Shown here: positions 1 to 11,639 of the stretch, in pieces
Position numbering within the stretch: the first letter of the stretch is position 1
Layout of the letters: every line of letters begins with the position of its first letter
Source of the DNA: Hemibagrus wyckioides
Lineage: Eukaryota; Chordata; Actinopteri; Siluriformes; Bagridae
Assembly: GCF_019097595.1 (NCBI RefSeq)
Contig: NC_080727.1
Location: 13,751,501 to 13,815,500, forward strand
DNA: 64,000 bases
Reading direction: 5' to 3'
Program-made: the position numbers and the translations under genes
The notes under the pieces: generated by a model
What the model was told of the DNA's origin: nothing
Seen by the model: only the letters and a program-made list of their open reading frames with translations
Databases searched by the model: none

Positions 1-172
1 GTCGCATCGAACAATACAGAGAGAGGTTCAAACCTAATCCCTGTTTGAGGGCAGAAAAAGAATCGGAGCTTCACAAATTCTAAAAAGGTATTTTATCCAT
101 GGGTTCTAGGCTAACTATTATAATCAACAACATTTGAGGTGTTTAAAAGGTCATGTGAAGCAAGTGCAGCTC

Positions 173-204
<32 letters not shown>

Positions 205-327
205 GACAGATTATATCAAAATATAGTATGTACAAATAAAAAATTTGCCATGTTAAATCATTCGAAAAATGAGGACCTTTCTTTTATTTTTCACTGATGT
301 TACGTAACTAATAAACAATAGAAGCTT

Positions 328-379
<52 letters not shown>

Positions 380-870
380 TTGGTGCTCTGCATGTGTAAA
401 TTGTCCCACACCAACATTTGATTGAGTTTAGTGTTTCAACCTGCCATGAATGTGATTTCTGGCATGTTATCTATAAATAATGAACAAAAGAACATTACAG
501 AGTATGGGATCTATCACTTTCTTTCACCCTTTGGCTTTAAAGGTGAATGATAACATACAGAACTAAAGGTGGGCAAAAATCGGGCAATTTTATTAATGAT
601 AACATACAGAACTAAAACTACATTAATTTACTTGTTATTTTTCTTTAAATGCTTTTTCTGCTCAGGATTGCAGTAGTTCTGGGGTATATTCCACACTCAT
701 TCACATATTTTTCACACCTGGGGTAAATTATACTCACCAGATCAAATGAGAAGCAGCAGGAAATCTACCAGAAAATGTTCTTTACAGTAATATAATAATA
801 ATAATAATTTTTGGTTTCATAACGGAATTTTTGATTGATCCATTTGAATTAGTCCAGACTTCTCTTTCCC
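1..870. other. AT-rich intergenic sequence with two microsatellites
   Basis: No gene is seen. The stretch holds an AAAT tetranucleotide run (about 174-204) and an uninterrupted AT dinucleotide run (about 330-377). The rest is AT-rich single-copy-looking sequence without a recognisable coding or RNA signal. Confidence 0.6.
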
Positions 871-879
871 TGTCCACAG

Positions 880-2330
880 ATTCCAGATCCTCTTGGGCAG
901 TCCCTAGACAGTCCCAAGCCAACTGTCAGATATAATATCTGCAGCAGTTCCTCAATCTTCTCTTATGTCTGCCCTGGAGTCAGTGACATGTGCCTAAATA
1001 GAGCTCAGCATGTCAACTGGCTACAACAACAATTCAGCAACATCTTGACTCTAAGTTTCTACCTGAATTGGTAAGCAGAGAAACCTTATTTCTACCAACT
1101 GTACTCACAACCCTGTTCTCTAGGTCACTTCTCACAGCTCATCATCATACATAAGGATACTCCTTTGTAGAAAAACATCGATGAACTCTTGAACTCTTGC
1201 TTCCTTTCCACAAATGGGTATAATGATTGTAACAATGCTGCAACTGACCTGATTCATTTGCAGATCTCACCCTCTCTTTTTCCATCACTTGCAAATAAGA
1301 TCCCAAGACAATTCCTCTCAACAGGGGCAAGGTGTATCCCCTAATCTAAAAAGGAGCACCTTTTCCAGGAGAGAACCATGGCCTTGGTGTCTGAGATGCT
1401 GATTTTTATCTCAGCCATTTCACACTCAACAGAATGCCAGAGGTTCACTTTAGATGGTGCCAAGAGGTCAACGTCATCTGCAAATAACAAGAAAGTTACA
1501 TAGTCCCCCATACTAGGCCCTGTGCAACCTTGGCTGTGACATGAAAACCATAAATTGGACACACTATTGACAGAGTCTGACACCTACCTTAAACGGTTTC
1601 AACTTAGCACCAATAATCATACAGAGTACAGACTAAATGAAGTGGTGACCCAGATACACTCTTACTCTTGCAGTATTTCCTACACTAAAGATCAAGTGAC
1701 ATGATTATAGGTCCTTCTACAAATCCACAAAACATTCTTTCCAGTGGTTGCAGGGTCTGTGCTGGAGTCACTATCCAGTGAAATGTGCCTGAAATAGCTT
1801 TAACTAACCAGGGGGTATCCTTGTGTACCCAAGATGTCTAAACCCTCTCAGCTGAGGAGCAGTGCCTTGACTCTGAGTCTCACCCATTGGTCAAAGGCCT
1901 TCAGCAAATGTAGCCTGGCATACTCCCACTGTTTCTCCTGGATCCTAGGTTCAACTGTAAATTTTATCTTGGAGGCTGACCACTTTGTGTTCCCTATAAT
2001 TAGAACAGAAGCCCTGGTCACTTGGATCACCATCACAGTCCAAGGCCACAGCCCCAGATCTCTATGCAACATTAAAGAGGTATGTTAACCATACAACCAC
2101 ATGATTGTCCGGTGCCTTCAAAACATTTGGCCAAATCCCCTGCAGCCATGCTACTGTGAGGGTTAGTATTGGCCATTGGAACCACATTTACAGATGTGGA
2201 CTCTAAAACACCAGAGATTTCTGCTAGTGACGCCTGAAGATCAGACATACCCTCAAACCACCCTGTGCTCCTCAAAGTACCCCTTCCATCGCTCTACAAT
2301 GTCAAGCATGGTCTTCTCTCCTTTTCCTTT
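880..2330 (-). pseudogene. Degraded non-LTR retrotransposon (LINE) reverse transcriptase
   Basis: Read on the minus strand, this is the wreck of a LINE ORF2-type protein. The RT catalytic motif survives as FADD (codons at 1484-1473) inside the frame 1583-1341, followed by a segment that resembles the region after the RT active site in common fish LINEs (ECEMAEIKISISDTKAMVL). Upstream on the same strand, at 1955-1929, the residues VEPRIQEKQ match the RT finger region of the same kind of element. The bases near 2270-2310 resemble a still earlier part (a W-x-x-YFE stretch), and 880-960 resembles the C-terminal end. The pieces lie in the expected order but in different frames, with stops and deletions between them, so no functional protein can be made. 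No poly(A) tail or target-site duplication was found. The family order is seen in the sequence and the LINE assignment is from known motifs. The clade (RTE, Rex or L2-like) is unresolved. Confidence 0.75.
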
Positions 2331-2714
2331 TCCCTTTGTTATAAAATAGTTATTTACATAATTGTGACAAAATTGCGGCAAAAATAGGTGTCAGCGAACC
2401 AAACATGGCTGTTTGGGGAGCCAAAAAATATTTCTATCACTTGTGCTCTTGCTGGAAAGTCACATGAAATTCATATGTAAATAAGATTCACATGTATAAA
2501 TTCAAACCAGTATCAATTCTCACAATTGCACACTTCGTACACTCACACAAAGTCAGGGATTTTGAAGGATCAAAGTCAAGTGTACGATTAACCATTTATA
2601 CCAAACATATACTAATGATCATCAATTTCATATGTAGGTTGAAACACAGTCATAAAGTGAAACAGAAACAGCTGTGTAGGAGGCTTTAAAATGGGCCAAA
2701 CTCTGCTACTAAGG
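2331..2714. other. Unassigned sequence between LINE and Tc1 remnants
   Basis: About 380 bases with no recognisable gene, RNA or repeat. A small frame at 2492-2689 has no similarity that I recognise and is probably chance. Confidence 0.5.
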
Positions 2715-3845
2715 TAAAGTTGTGGAAGACAGTTTCATGTCACAGATCATACACTATAGCATGACTGAGAATAGCAACAGGATGCAAGGTAGGTACACCG
2801 CATCAGTAAAGTCTTTCCCAGGCAATGATTTAAAGGAAGCAGACTTGGGTTTCATGATGTGCTGTTCGAGCTATTTTGAAGAAGCACAAAGAAGCAGACA
2901 ATGTTGAGCCCCATAGACACAGAAACCGGCCAAAGAAAACCTAATGCAGCAGATGAAAGACACATCATGCTTAATCCCGTTCAATACTGGAAGATGTCCA
3001 GCAGTGCCATAAGCAAAGAACTGGTGGAAACAAGTGGGACACAGGTACAAGCATCTACTGTCTGGACAAATCTGACCAGATGTGGTCTCTATACCTCTGT
3101 CGTGGAAACAAGGCTCAACTATGCATGAAAGCATTGGATCTGGGGTGCAGAAAAATGGTGGCAGGTGCTCTGGGTTGATGAGACAAAATTTGAAATATTT
3201 GGCTGTAGCAAGAGGCAGTTTGTTTCTTGAGGGGCAGAGAGGGGTGCAGAGTCTCTGCAAGCAACAGTGAAGCATGGTGGAGGTTCCTTGCAAGTTTGGG
3301 GCTGCATTTCTGCAAATATTAGAGTTAGAGATGTAGTCTGGATTAATGGTGTCCTCATTGTTGAGAAACACAGGTAGATACTTATCCATCATGCGATACC
3401 ATCAGGGAGGCTTCTGATTGCCCCATATTTGTTCTGCAGGACAACCAACCCAAACATCCAAGTCATTAAGAACTATCTTCAGCGTAGAAAAGAATAAAGA
3501 CTCCTGGAAGTAATGGTTTGGCCCCCAGCACCCTGATCTTAACATCATTGAGTCTGTCTGGGATTACTTGAAGAGACAAAAGGATTTGAGGAAGCTACAT
3601 TCACAGAAGATCTGTGGTTAGTTCTCCAAGATATCTGAAACAACCAACCTGCTGTGTTCTTTAAAAAGTGTGTGCATGTTTTGCAGGCAAAGGGTGGTCA
3701 CACCAAATATCGATTTGATTCGGATTTCTCTTCTGTTCATTTTGTTAATTGATAAAAATAAACTATTAACACTTCTATATTGGAAAGTATTCTTACTTTC
3801 CAGCATTTTTTCACACCTGCCTAAAACTTTTGCACAGTTCTGTAT
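2715..3845 (+). mobile_element. 5'-truncated Tc1-like DNA transposon with decayed transposase
   Basis: Plus-strand remains of a Tc1/mariner-type transposon. From about 2722 the frame encodes the N-terminal DNA-binding region in pieces. At 3171-3203 it reads W-V-D-E-T-K-F-E-I-F-G, the first catalytic Asp of the DDE domain (codon 3177-3179). At about 3265-3320 comes a V-K-H-G-G-G-S-L-x-V-W-G-C-I-S motif, and near 3440 a damaged second catalytic block (Q-D-N). The third block (N-I-I-E-S-V-W-D) is near 3540-3570. Stops and frame changes occur throughout, for example a stop just after the RQFVS segment and another after IVEKHR. The right end, with ...CCTAAAACTTTTGCACAG... at about 3821-3845, resembles the terminal inverted repeat of this fish Tc1 family. 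No matching left terminal repeat is present upstream, so the copy is truncated at its 5' side. It cannot move by itself. Confidence 0.85.
2900..3700 (+). pseudogene. Tc1-like transposase pseudogene
   Basis: This is the coding part of the element at 2715-3845. Recognisable stretches lie in different plus-strand frames: ADERHIMLNPVQYWKMSSSAISKELVETSG near 2950-3040 (helix-turn-helix linker region), WVDETKFEIFGC at 3171-3206, and VKHGGGSLQVWGCISAN near 3265-3320. A C-terminal segment ends near KGWSHQISI at about 3690-3715. Compared with the family, the second catalytic block is shortened (Q-D-N-Q-P in place of the usual Q-D-N-D-P-K-H) and several codons are missing around 3110. The usual transposase is about 340 residues. 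Here no frame exceeds about 80 residues in the correct orientation. Confidence 0.8.
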
Positions 3846-4799
3846 TTCGTATTTTTTTCACACATAGCAACTTTTTGCTTGAAGTGCACACTGCTAATTT
3901 CGAATGTGATTTTTACACAATTCATTTATTTTTACAGATTAGTTTCTCACATGAATAATAATTTTACACGAGTTACGATCACATATCACATGTCTACTTT
4001 CCCTTGCACAATTGCAGGGCGTAACATGGTGAAAATCTTCTTTGTGTGTCATATTACTCGCATAAAAAAGAAATGTATCTGAGTTTTGTGTAAAGGAGTT
4101 TATTAGAGAGTTGTTCTTATTTAAGGAAATGTTTTTCTTAGTGTAATAATCTAAACTTGCAGTTTGCATCATGCAAAATTGGCAGCTATTATCTTCTTTT
4201 ACCTGTTAGCTATGCTAGCTTTTTAGTTTCAGTTTAAACACACAAAAAAGCATAACATCAGACTCTCTTGTTTACATTTAGGATAAACTGTGTATATTTT
4301 TTATGTTTCTTTAAAGTTGATGATTAATCCAAGATGTTACACATAAATCGTTTTTTTACCCTAAATTTTTTTTTATTAATCCGCTTTATTAAGCAATGTT
4401 TATGTATTTTGAGTAACAAAAAAAAGAAAACTTTTTCGAAGAATAAAAATGAAGCACTTTATTTGTTGGAAAATTGTACTAATTGACAAGCTGGTAGACT
4501 TACAGATGATCAAATTGATATTAGGATTGCAGCTGGCATGCTTCCAGGCCACACTGAGGATCATAAATAATCTCGCCATCTGTGAGGTGCCGACAGTTGG
4601 GAAATAAGAAGTCACATGAATATAATTAATGTAGAGAAAATAAAAGAGGCAGTGTCTCCATAAACATTATGAGTTGATTTTTCTTCTTTTTTTCTGCAAT
4701 ACGAATGCCTCTAACACTAACACTGTATGAATTGTTCATTCCCCTGTGGAGGATTTGTATGCGATACAGCACATCCAAAAACGACATACTGCCTACACA
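3846..4799. other. AT-rich intergenic sequence
   Basis: No gene or known repeat seen. Composition is AT-rich with several short homopolymer runs. The small frames on both strands (for example 4400-4615 on the minus strand) have no recognisable domains. Confidence 0.5.
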
Positions 4800-5450
4800 T
4801 AAGCACTGTTTAATTAAGGATAGCTTGCTGTGATAGCTAATGATGTCTGCTCACAAATTTGGAAATGATTTTATGCAAACCTTCAGTAAATGACATTATT
4901 TTCTCGGCACACAGCACGAGCTGGAAGATCATGAGAAAATTGTAATGGCAGTCACACTTTCTACATTTCACATCAGGACCAAAAGCAATGCTGTGATGCA
5001 GTAATATTGAAATGCACCGTTCAGTTTCATTTTCTCCAAAGAGGGAAAGGAAAAAAAATTGATGCTGAAAAAAAAAAAAAAAAAAAAATCAGCTCAGTGG
5101 AGCGTCACACTTACAAGTTCACACAGAAATGAATATTTTCTTTAATTTCTCGGCTCGCGATGGGCTCCGGAGGCCCCGAGACAATGTTGATGGATGGTGT
5201 TTTAATGCTGCTGAATGTTTTTTTTTTTTTCACTGAACAGGCAAAACTATAAATTTTTACTTCATTGCCAATGATCGTGCCCTATGCATAAAAGCGTGGC
5301 GCGCCCGCGTCGCCCATGAATAATCGCCTCTCACGGCAGATGTTACTTTGCAGAAACCAATTCTTCAGATAAGATTTGCAGAAGATTAATTGTCTACAGC
5401 TGTTTCATGGCCCAGTGCAATCTTAATACATTTATGATAAGTTTAAAAAG
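4800..5450. promoter_or_regulatory. Candidate conserved non-coding element
   Basis: Mostly non-repetitive sequence of higher complexity than its flanks, with islands of GC-rich sequence (5150-5185 and 5290-5335, the latter with an 8-base GGCGCGCC at 5298-5305) set in AT-rich words such as ATTAAT and ATTAATTGTC. This texture is typical of vertebrate developmental enhancers. Poly(A) and poly(T) runs at about 5069-5088 and 5218-5230 interrupt it. Conservation is inferred from texture and has not been measured. Confidence 0.35.
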
Positions 5451-5659
5451 CTTGCACGAGGCAAACGCATGCGCCCGGCTGAGACAGCAGGGAGAAAGCC
5501 AGGCTTTATTCCTACATCTGGATTCATCTCCTCCATCATATTCATTACTGCCTTTATGCAAGCCGATGGAGGCTGCATGGATTTTTATTGTTTGAGGTGC
5601 AGCAGCGTTCAGGCCCCTCAACCCCTTTATCCTGTCTGTCTTTCTTTCTTTCTTTCTCT

Positions 5660-5900
5660 TCTGCCCTCCTTTTTTCCCCTCCACGCGAGCGAATTATTCA
5701 GATCTGTGCAAATGAGTTGCGTCCGTTTCTCAGCCCTCTTGGGTGGAAATTGAAAGTGACCCGACATGACCCTCTGCTATTAATCGTGCCAAATTGCAGT
5801 GAATGCACAATCCGGATCAGGGTCCCCGCCTCAAAATGAGTCCTTAATGAGGGAGATACGACCCAGCTGGCTTTCCTCACTCGCACTAGTTAAGAACAAT
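5660..5900. promoter_or_regulatory. Candidate conserved non-coding element
   Basis: A unique block after a short pyrimidine run (5636-5690). It combines balanced composition with repeated homeodomain-like words (GCGAATTATTCAG, TATTAATCGTG, CCTTAATGAG). No coding frame with a recognisable domain crosses it. The regulatory role is inference. Confidence 0.3.
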
Positions 5901-6556
5901 CACAGTGTTACGACCCAAACCAGGGGTCCTATCTAGGGGTTTTAAATTTCCGATTCACGACTAATCATTTCCAGCCTGGCCTGGTCATATGCCAAATGTT
6001 CTACATATGCAGTATCTTATTTAAGGAGGCTTTTGTGCAGCCAGTCTCAGTGTAACACAGGAAAGGGTTTAGCATGAACAAATAGTGAGGATTTCTGAGC
6101 ATTTTATTCCTCATAATTTGGATGGAAATTGATTGTATTATAAACACGCAGGCTAAAAGTTTGGACAGAACACAAAATTTATAACAACAATTTTTATAAA
6201 AAGATTTTTTTTAAATAAAGAGGAAATGGACACCAGTTATGCTTGTATATATTAGCGCAGAACATTTTTTTGCTAAATCGTAATTATTTTTTTTTTTTAT
6301 TAGATCTCCTTGAGTGTTTAGTTTGTTCATGTGTACGACCTAATATTTATAGCTTGGGGAAAAAAACTTGGCCTATTTTGTCTAAATTGTTCTGGAAGGT
6401 TTCTGGAGACTGAGGACAAAGAATGACAATTTATTTGTATTTATTTAAAAATATTAGATTTAATTACAACTTTGCAATTTATTTAAATGTAATGAAAATA
6501 ATTTCTCTACCAGTCCTAGGTGTGCAATTTTTTTGTACAGTTACCCTGAGAGTTTG
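5901..6556. other. AT-rich intergenic sequence
   Basis: No gene, RNA or known repeat seen. Long AT-rich stretches with T runs near 6289-6298. Confidence 0.5.
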
Positions 6557-6650
6557 AATAATAATAATATTAATAATAATAATATTCATCATCATCATCT
6601 TCATCATCATCGTCATCATCATCGTCATCATAATTGTCATTATCATCATG
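6557..6650. repeat. AAT / ATC trinucleotide microsatellite
   Basis: Imperfect AAT units (6557-6590) run into ATC/GTC units (6585-6650). The minus-strand frame across it encodes only Met/Ile/Thr runs and is an artefact of the repeat. Confidence 0.9.
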
Positions 6651-6689
6651 GCAGTAAATTTATTCATTCAATAATGAATAAATTTTTCT

Positions 6690-7045
6690 CCCCAGTTCGA
6701 TCACCTGCCAATTCCCACCCACATGACAGTCTCCAGTTGCAGGTTGAAGACAGGGAGAAGTTGATCACACGCTTCCTCTGAAACAAGTGAAGCCAGCAAA
6801 ATTAATCTTTTCAAACTGCTGCAACAGAGGGTGATGTAAAACACTTAGAGGGTGGTGCTATCTATCCTCTTCTGCATACCTGAGCTCACAGATGCCTATG
6901 ATTGGCTAGGGTTGACTATAATGGTTGAAAGAGGAGAGACAGAGCATGCCATCCCTCCCGCTCAGACAGCATGGCCAGTTTTGCTCCCAGTCACAGATGT
7001 CTGTGGCATTGTCAGGATTCAAGCTTAGGATCTCTAGATAATAGG
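6690..7045. repeat. Dispersed interspersed repeat, class unresolved
   Basis: The order of segments resembles a repeat common in otophysan fish genomes: a CCAGTTCGATCACCTGCCAATT-like start, then GTGAAGCCAGC, CTTTTCAAACTGCTGC, GCATACCTGAGCTCACAGATGCC, GATTGGCTAG, and an end around the ATTCAAGCTTAGGATCTCTAG-like segment. The identification is from memory of the family wording. No terminal repeats or coding capacity were found in this copy, so SINE versus DNA-transposon origin is left open. Confidence 0.55.
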
Positions 7046-7899
7046 AAGACTGCTTTTCATATTTCAAGAATTTTATTGTCATTTGCTGTCAACTTGTGAC
7101 ACGAAATTCTTAGTTTCCACACAGTCACAGATGTTGCAAGAGATTTTTATAAATAATAAGAAGTTAAATAACAATATAGCATGATTATACAATTCAAAAA
7201 TTTTGTAAGAAATACAAAACAATGTACAATAACTGATAGAACCATAATGGATACCCACTTGTGGCAGAAAAAAGTGTAATTTGCTCTGGTTCTGCTCTTC
7301 TGTCCCCATCTCCTTCATGGACTACTGAACAGAATTCTAAAACAACATCAACAACAACAAAACACCTAATTGAACACTATTAGTTTGAATTTAACAGCAT
7401 TAATAAAATTTAATCAACCTCTCTTGTCTTTGACACAAAGGGCAGATGTGGGAAGCAAACCCCAACCCTGGAGGTACAAGGAAAACTACCCAGTAAGCCA
7501 CTGTGGCCACATCTAATTTATGTTTTAGCTTTTTTAATAATCGTAGGTTTTTTTTTTTTTTTTTTACTCCTGCCCCACAATTCCTAGTTGCAGATTTATA
7601 GCTGGTCAGGAAGTGATGCAGATTTAAAAAGACCTGGGTGGATTTATGGAAAGGTTAGATTTTTTGTGCAACATTTCATCCCGAGTTATCTACATTAGCA
7701 TCATAGCTTCAGTGCATAACTAAAATACTCATGCACCGCTATGAGGATATACAGTAAGTCAGACTAATCTGCTCCACATGCTTGTGTTTCACATAATACC
7801 CATCATAACTGACGAGCTTGTTATTTCCACCTGCACATTAAAGCACTATAAAACTACCGGACGGACTGTAAATAACCCTGACTAACCTTTGCTAATGTT
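7046..7899. other. Intergenic sequence, mostly unassigned
   Basis: No gene seen. A poly(T) run lies at about 7548-7565. The stretch near 7430-7510 resembles the end of a dispersed repeat in reverse orientation, too short to classify. Confidence 0.4.
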
Positions 7900-8190
7900 T
7901 CCTTTCCAAAGCCACCTTGCGCATTGAGCACAAGTTAATATGGTGCAATAAAATGAAACCTTCACTTCATAAAATTTGCATGATTTATATGAGGAATATT
8001 ATATTAATTTAACATTATGAATATGCAAACGTAAGCTGAATAATGTTCATTTGCTCCAATATGGCAGCCACTTAATGAATAACAGGGTGCACTTTCTTTT
8101 TCTTCTTTATGTGCAAGGAAAACTATAATTATGTTAATTATTTTAATTACGTGCTCCCTGAGCTTGTCCTAGACTCTTAGCCAGCTTAAC
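7900..8190. promoter_or_regulatory. Candidate conserved non-coding element with octamer motif
   Basis: Unique AT-rich sequence containing a perfect octamer site, ATTTGCAT at 7974-7981, a near-octamer ATGCAAAC near 8023-8030, and several ATTA/TAATTA homeodomain-like cores. A cluster of POU/homeodomain-type words in unique sequence is typical of developmental enhancers. Function is inferred. Confidence 0.35.
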
Positions 8191-8543
8191 CTTTGGTAAA
8201 GTATGTACAGTTTTCAACACTGATAATCATCAGTTGAGATATATTAATGTATGAAGGGGAAAACTGCAGGGATTAGTGGTGGCTGGGTTTAGGGGTTAAG
8301 TATCTTTTATTACAACTTTATTTGTACTCAATTGTACAAAATCCAACACATCTCTATCAATCAGTATTTCTATAGGGTTATAGTGAAATAATATGTGATG
8401 GGTAAGGTAATCCATTTATAGTTACATTTAATGGTGCAGAATATCTATAAAATACACTCAAGACAGTCAATAAGCTGTCAAGTTACTGCAAAGCAGAAAC
8501 TTGTTTATGGCTCTGACTGTTACAAAGTGCTGACACTGGACAC
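8191..8543. other. Unassigned intergenic sequence
   Basis: No gene or repeat recognised. Confidence 0.45.
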
Positions 8544-8740
8544 TGGGGGATTTGGTAGCTTAGTGGTTAAGTTTTAGAGGGTTTCTGATTGAAAAGTTCA
8601 AATCCCAGGCCCACCAAGCTGCCACTGCTGGTCCCCTGAGCATGGCCCTTAACCCTCAGTTGTATAAAAAAAATGAGACAAAAATGTAAGTTGTTCTGGA
8701 TCAGGGCATCTACCAAATACCATAAATGCTAAATAGCTAA
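8544..8740 (+). repeat. tRNA-derived SINE copy
   Basis: A RNA-polymerase-III-type head is visible: an A-box-like TAGCTTAGTGG at 8556-8566 and a B-box-like AGTTCAAATCC at 8595-8605, about 30 bases apart as in tRNA-derived SINEs. The body (CCACCAAGCTGCCACTGCTG, GAGCATGGCCCTTAACCCTCA) and the tail (GTTCTGGATCAGGGCATCTACCAAATACC-like) match a SINE type common in catfish and related fish. The copy is not a tRNA gene: no acceptor stem closes around the boxes. Confidence 0.75.
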
Positions 8741-8844
8741 TGCTATGTTAATGAAAAGTTCATCATAACAAACATATTCTAACCTCTAACATATATAACA
8801 TTACTGATAACTTTAACACTCTTTTATACATCAATGCTCATTTA

Positions 8845-8985
8845 TACATCTGAGCAGTTGAGGGTTATAGGCCTTCTTAAGTGCCCAGCAGTGGCAGATT
8901 GGTGTCCTGGGATTGTGATTCTCTGTATCTTTCAATCTGTAGTCCAATGATCCATCTTAACCTCTGAGCTTCTATAGCCCCATGT
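8845..8985 (-). repeat. tRNA-derived SINE copy, partial, opposite orientation
   Basis: The minus strand repeats the body of the SINE at 8544-8740: the plus-strand words GAGCAGTTGAGGGTTA, GCCCAGCAGTGGCAG and TTGGTGTCCTGGGATTGTG correspond to the reverse complement of the CCCTTAACCCTCA, CTGCCACTGCTGG and B-box parts. It is more diverged and lacks the tail. With the plus-strand copy about 105 bases away it forms an imperfect inverted pair. Confidence 0.65.
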
Positions 8986-9819
8986 GTACGTGTATATACA
9001 CGGTGTGCTAATATTTTCATACATGCGGAATTAACACTTTTAATCAACCATCAGGAAGCTTTCAGAAGATTGCGATGAACTTGGCAGGACAGGAAACTTG
9101 GCAAACACAACACACATGACACTGTTGCCAAACTGGGGGCCAAATTTAGGAGAGTTGACTCGGTGTGTATTTACATTGAAATGGCAATCATAGAGGAATG
9201 CCTTTTTAAAATAATGTTGCATTTTGCTAAAAAGTATGGAGACTTCTGAAACATATTTGGAATTTCTATACTTGTGGAATCCCACCTCTTTTTAGCTATC
9301 ATTTTTAAGGTATTTAATGCATTTTGTTGTAAATGTTAATATCATCTGTTTTATATGTTTATTGTTACTGTCTTGTTGTTATATGTTTATTGTCTAGTCT
9401 ACTGTCTGAGATGTGGCTGAGTGTGCTTAGTACACTATTCTTGCACACATGACAAGAAAGCTTTCAGTCTTGAATGGTGAATGTGGAATCATTACATGGT
9501 TTTCTTAATCTGTTTAAATGGAGAATCTGCCATACATGGTCCTATCAAGCAGCTGTTCCTATAGAAATGAAAACACATTTAGAACGAGCTTATTAACAGA
9601 AACCTGTGATTTGCAGCTGCAAATCTGATAAATGGAAATCTTTACAAAGTCTTCTGGACTGAACAAGGCCTAGGACATGAACTCTGGACCAGTCTTTAGA
9701 TGTTTCATCATCATTCCAGTCACACCACTCTCTTCTGGTAGCCCAGCTTCTATTCGGGTGCGAACAGATACCTGTCACGTATGAAAAATAGGACGCCTCC
9801 CTAACAAATGTCTCATTCT
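8986..9819. other. Unassigned intergenic sequence
   Basis: No recognised gene, RNA or repeat. Small minus-strand frames at 9040-9285 and 9593-9778 show no domains. Confidence 0.45.
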
Positions 9820-10560
9820 CTGCAGATTATTTACTTTTAATGGGCGTGGGATGAGAAAAGCACTTAATATGTGGTCACAGAGGCTGTGATGTATGGGGTC
9901 AGCCGAGTGACGGTGGCAGCGACAGTTTGCTCTTTAATAAATCTATCAGGGCCTGGGGTTTAATAAATTGCATTATAAAATCTCTATTCATCCCAGAAAA
10001 AAACAGCCCATAGACACTAATTTATGTTTATTTTTTTAGATACTCTTTTTCATCATTCAGAATTGATTTACGAGCGTTTAATTTTATTTAATATGTGTAT
10101 TTATTAACACAAAGGATATATTCATTATTGAAAAAATATACAACTGTTGATTTAATGCCACTGGTTGGAGTGAATTTAATCTTAATATGATAGTTAGGTA
10201 TTTTATTTTCACGTTGTACCAACAACAAAATTATTATTCCTCACACACAGCATTTAGCTTTCTGCGATTAACGTGTGGAAATGTTCAAAACTATTATTAA
10301 TGTCCTAAATGCTGATGGTAATATCGCTTCAAATTCCACATTGAAGAGATGAGATGACTTCTATCATTTGTCTTATTTAAATACCAAATGATAACACATT
10401 CCTCCTTCGATTCACGGAGAGATTAATATTGCTCAGATTTTAAGTGCTGACTAATCAGAGCAATTTCATGAAAGCTTAATCAAAATCCCAAAATCTGCCA
10501 TCAATCTTCCTAAAAGAGTCTTAGTGGATGATTTGCAATTTAAATGTCCGTCCCGTTTTT
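9820..10560. promoter_or_regulatory. Candidate conserved non-coding elements (two blocks)
   Basis: Two unique blocks, about 9820-10000 and 10250-10550, separated by an AT-rich spacer. The first contains TTTAATGGGCGTGGGA and CAGCCGAGTGACGG-like words. The second carries many ATTAAT/AATTTA cores, GCTGACTAATCAGAGC and TGATTTGCAATTTAAATG. No domain-bearing frame is present. The enhancer role is inferred from texture only. Confidence 0.4.
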
Positions 10561-11639
10561 TAGCATTTTTTTTCTTCCTAACCTCTGGAAATGGGTTGCA
10601 TTTGAGCTGGCCATCATTCATCATAGATGTGTCAGTATTAATTATGCTGAATGTGATGTAACTGTAACGAGTGGCATTTTCACTGCCTTTATTTCGCCAG
10701 GTTTCGTTTCACTGCAGACTATGAAAATCGCTTCACTTTTTTAGGAGAGTTTCTTTGAAGAACACTGTCCTGTAAAATTCAATCTCATCAGGATAGTGAT
10801 ATTTCAAGGGGAATCAAACTTGTACTCTCGGGCCAAGACAGTGACTGTACTAGATTGGTCAGGACCCAAGCTATGAAGATAATACAGCTAAAATAATGAA
10901 AGCTTACAAGCCTCTGGTTTAGAATGGTGCACATTGTGTGTGTCCTCATTTGGCTTTTTGGAGTTGTTCAGTGTCTCAAACAACCTTGCTGACGTGGTTT
11001 CTGACTCTGTACAACTCACTGTTGTCTACAAACACAAGCGAAACGACAGGGTGACAGAAAGAAAACAGTCAGTAGGCCACCTTAAAGCAGAATTGCTTTC
11101 TTGCCAATCAGATCATTTAGTGTCACTCCCTAACTTCTAAATTCTATCCCTAACCCTGTGCTCATGCTAGTCGGCAACAAGCTGCTTGTATCACTTTCAG
11201 TTTGTGTTTCTTGCAGTTGTGTAGCTAGTCTAGTGACCACCACTGTTGGCATTCCTCCAGGTACTCCAGTTTTCTTGCTAAAACCTGAAACTAACTATAA
11301 GGTCTTAAAGATAAATCTAAAAATCCTAAAAACGAAACCTTAATCTAAATCTTAAAATTCTACAAATTCTAAACCTTGACCCCAAAATCTGAATACAAGC
11401 CCCTAGCCTACAATTTACATTTCCCATTTACCCCATTTACAATCCTCAATATCTCAGAACAATAATAAAAACAATAAAAAAAAATCTCTAAAATAATGAA
11501 GATGGTGATGATGATTATTATTATTAAATCCTGAATTAGAATTTGATGCATAAGTATGTGTCAAAACCCCCAGAACCCTCTGTCAAATGGTTTAGGAGGC
11601 AAAATGAAGAGAAGAGCTCATTGTTGGGGATCCGCCTCT
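10561..11639. other. Unassigned intergenic sequence
   Basis: No gene recognised. 11110-11460 is unusually rich in CTAAA/CCTAA words (low-complexity drift). Frames at 10544-10744 and 10934-11343 have no recognised domain. Confidence 0.4.

Noticed and set aside
2871..3392. 173-codon minus-strand open frame, longest in the window
   Set aside because: Antisense shadow of the plus-strand Tc1 transposase remains; the real similarity is on the plus strand.
8556..8605. Possible tRNA gene (A and B boxes present)
   Set aside because: No acceptor or anticodon stem closes; downstream body and tail match a SINE.
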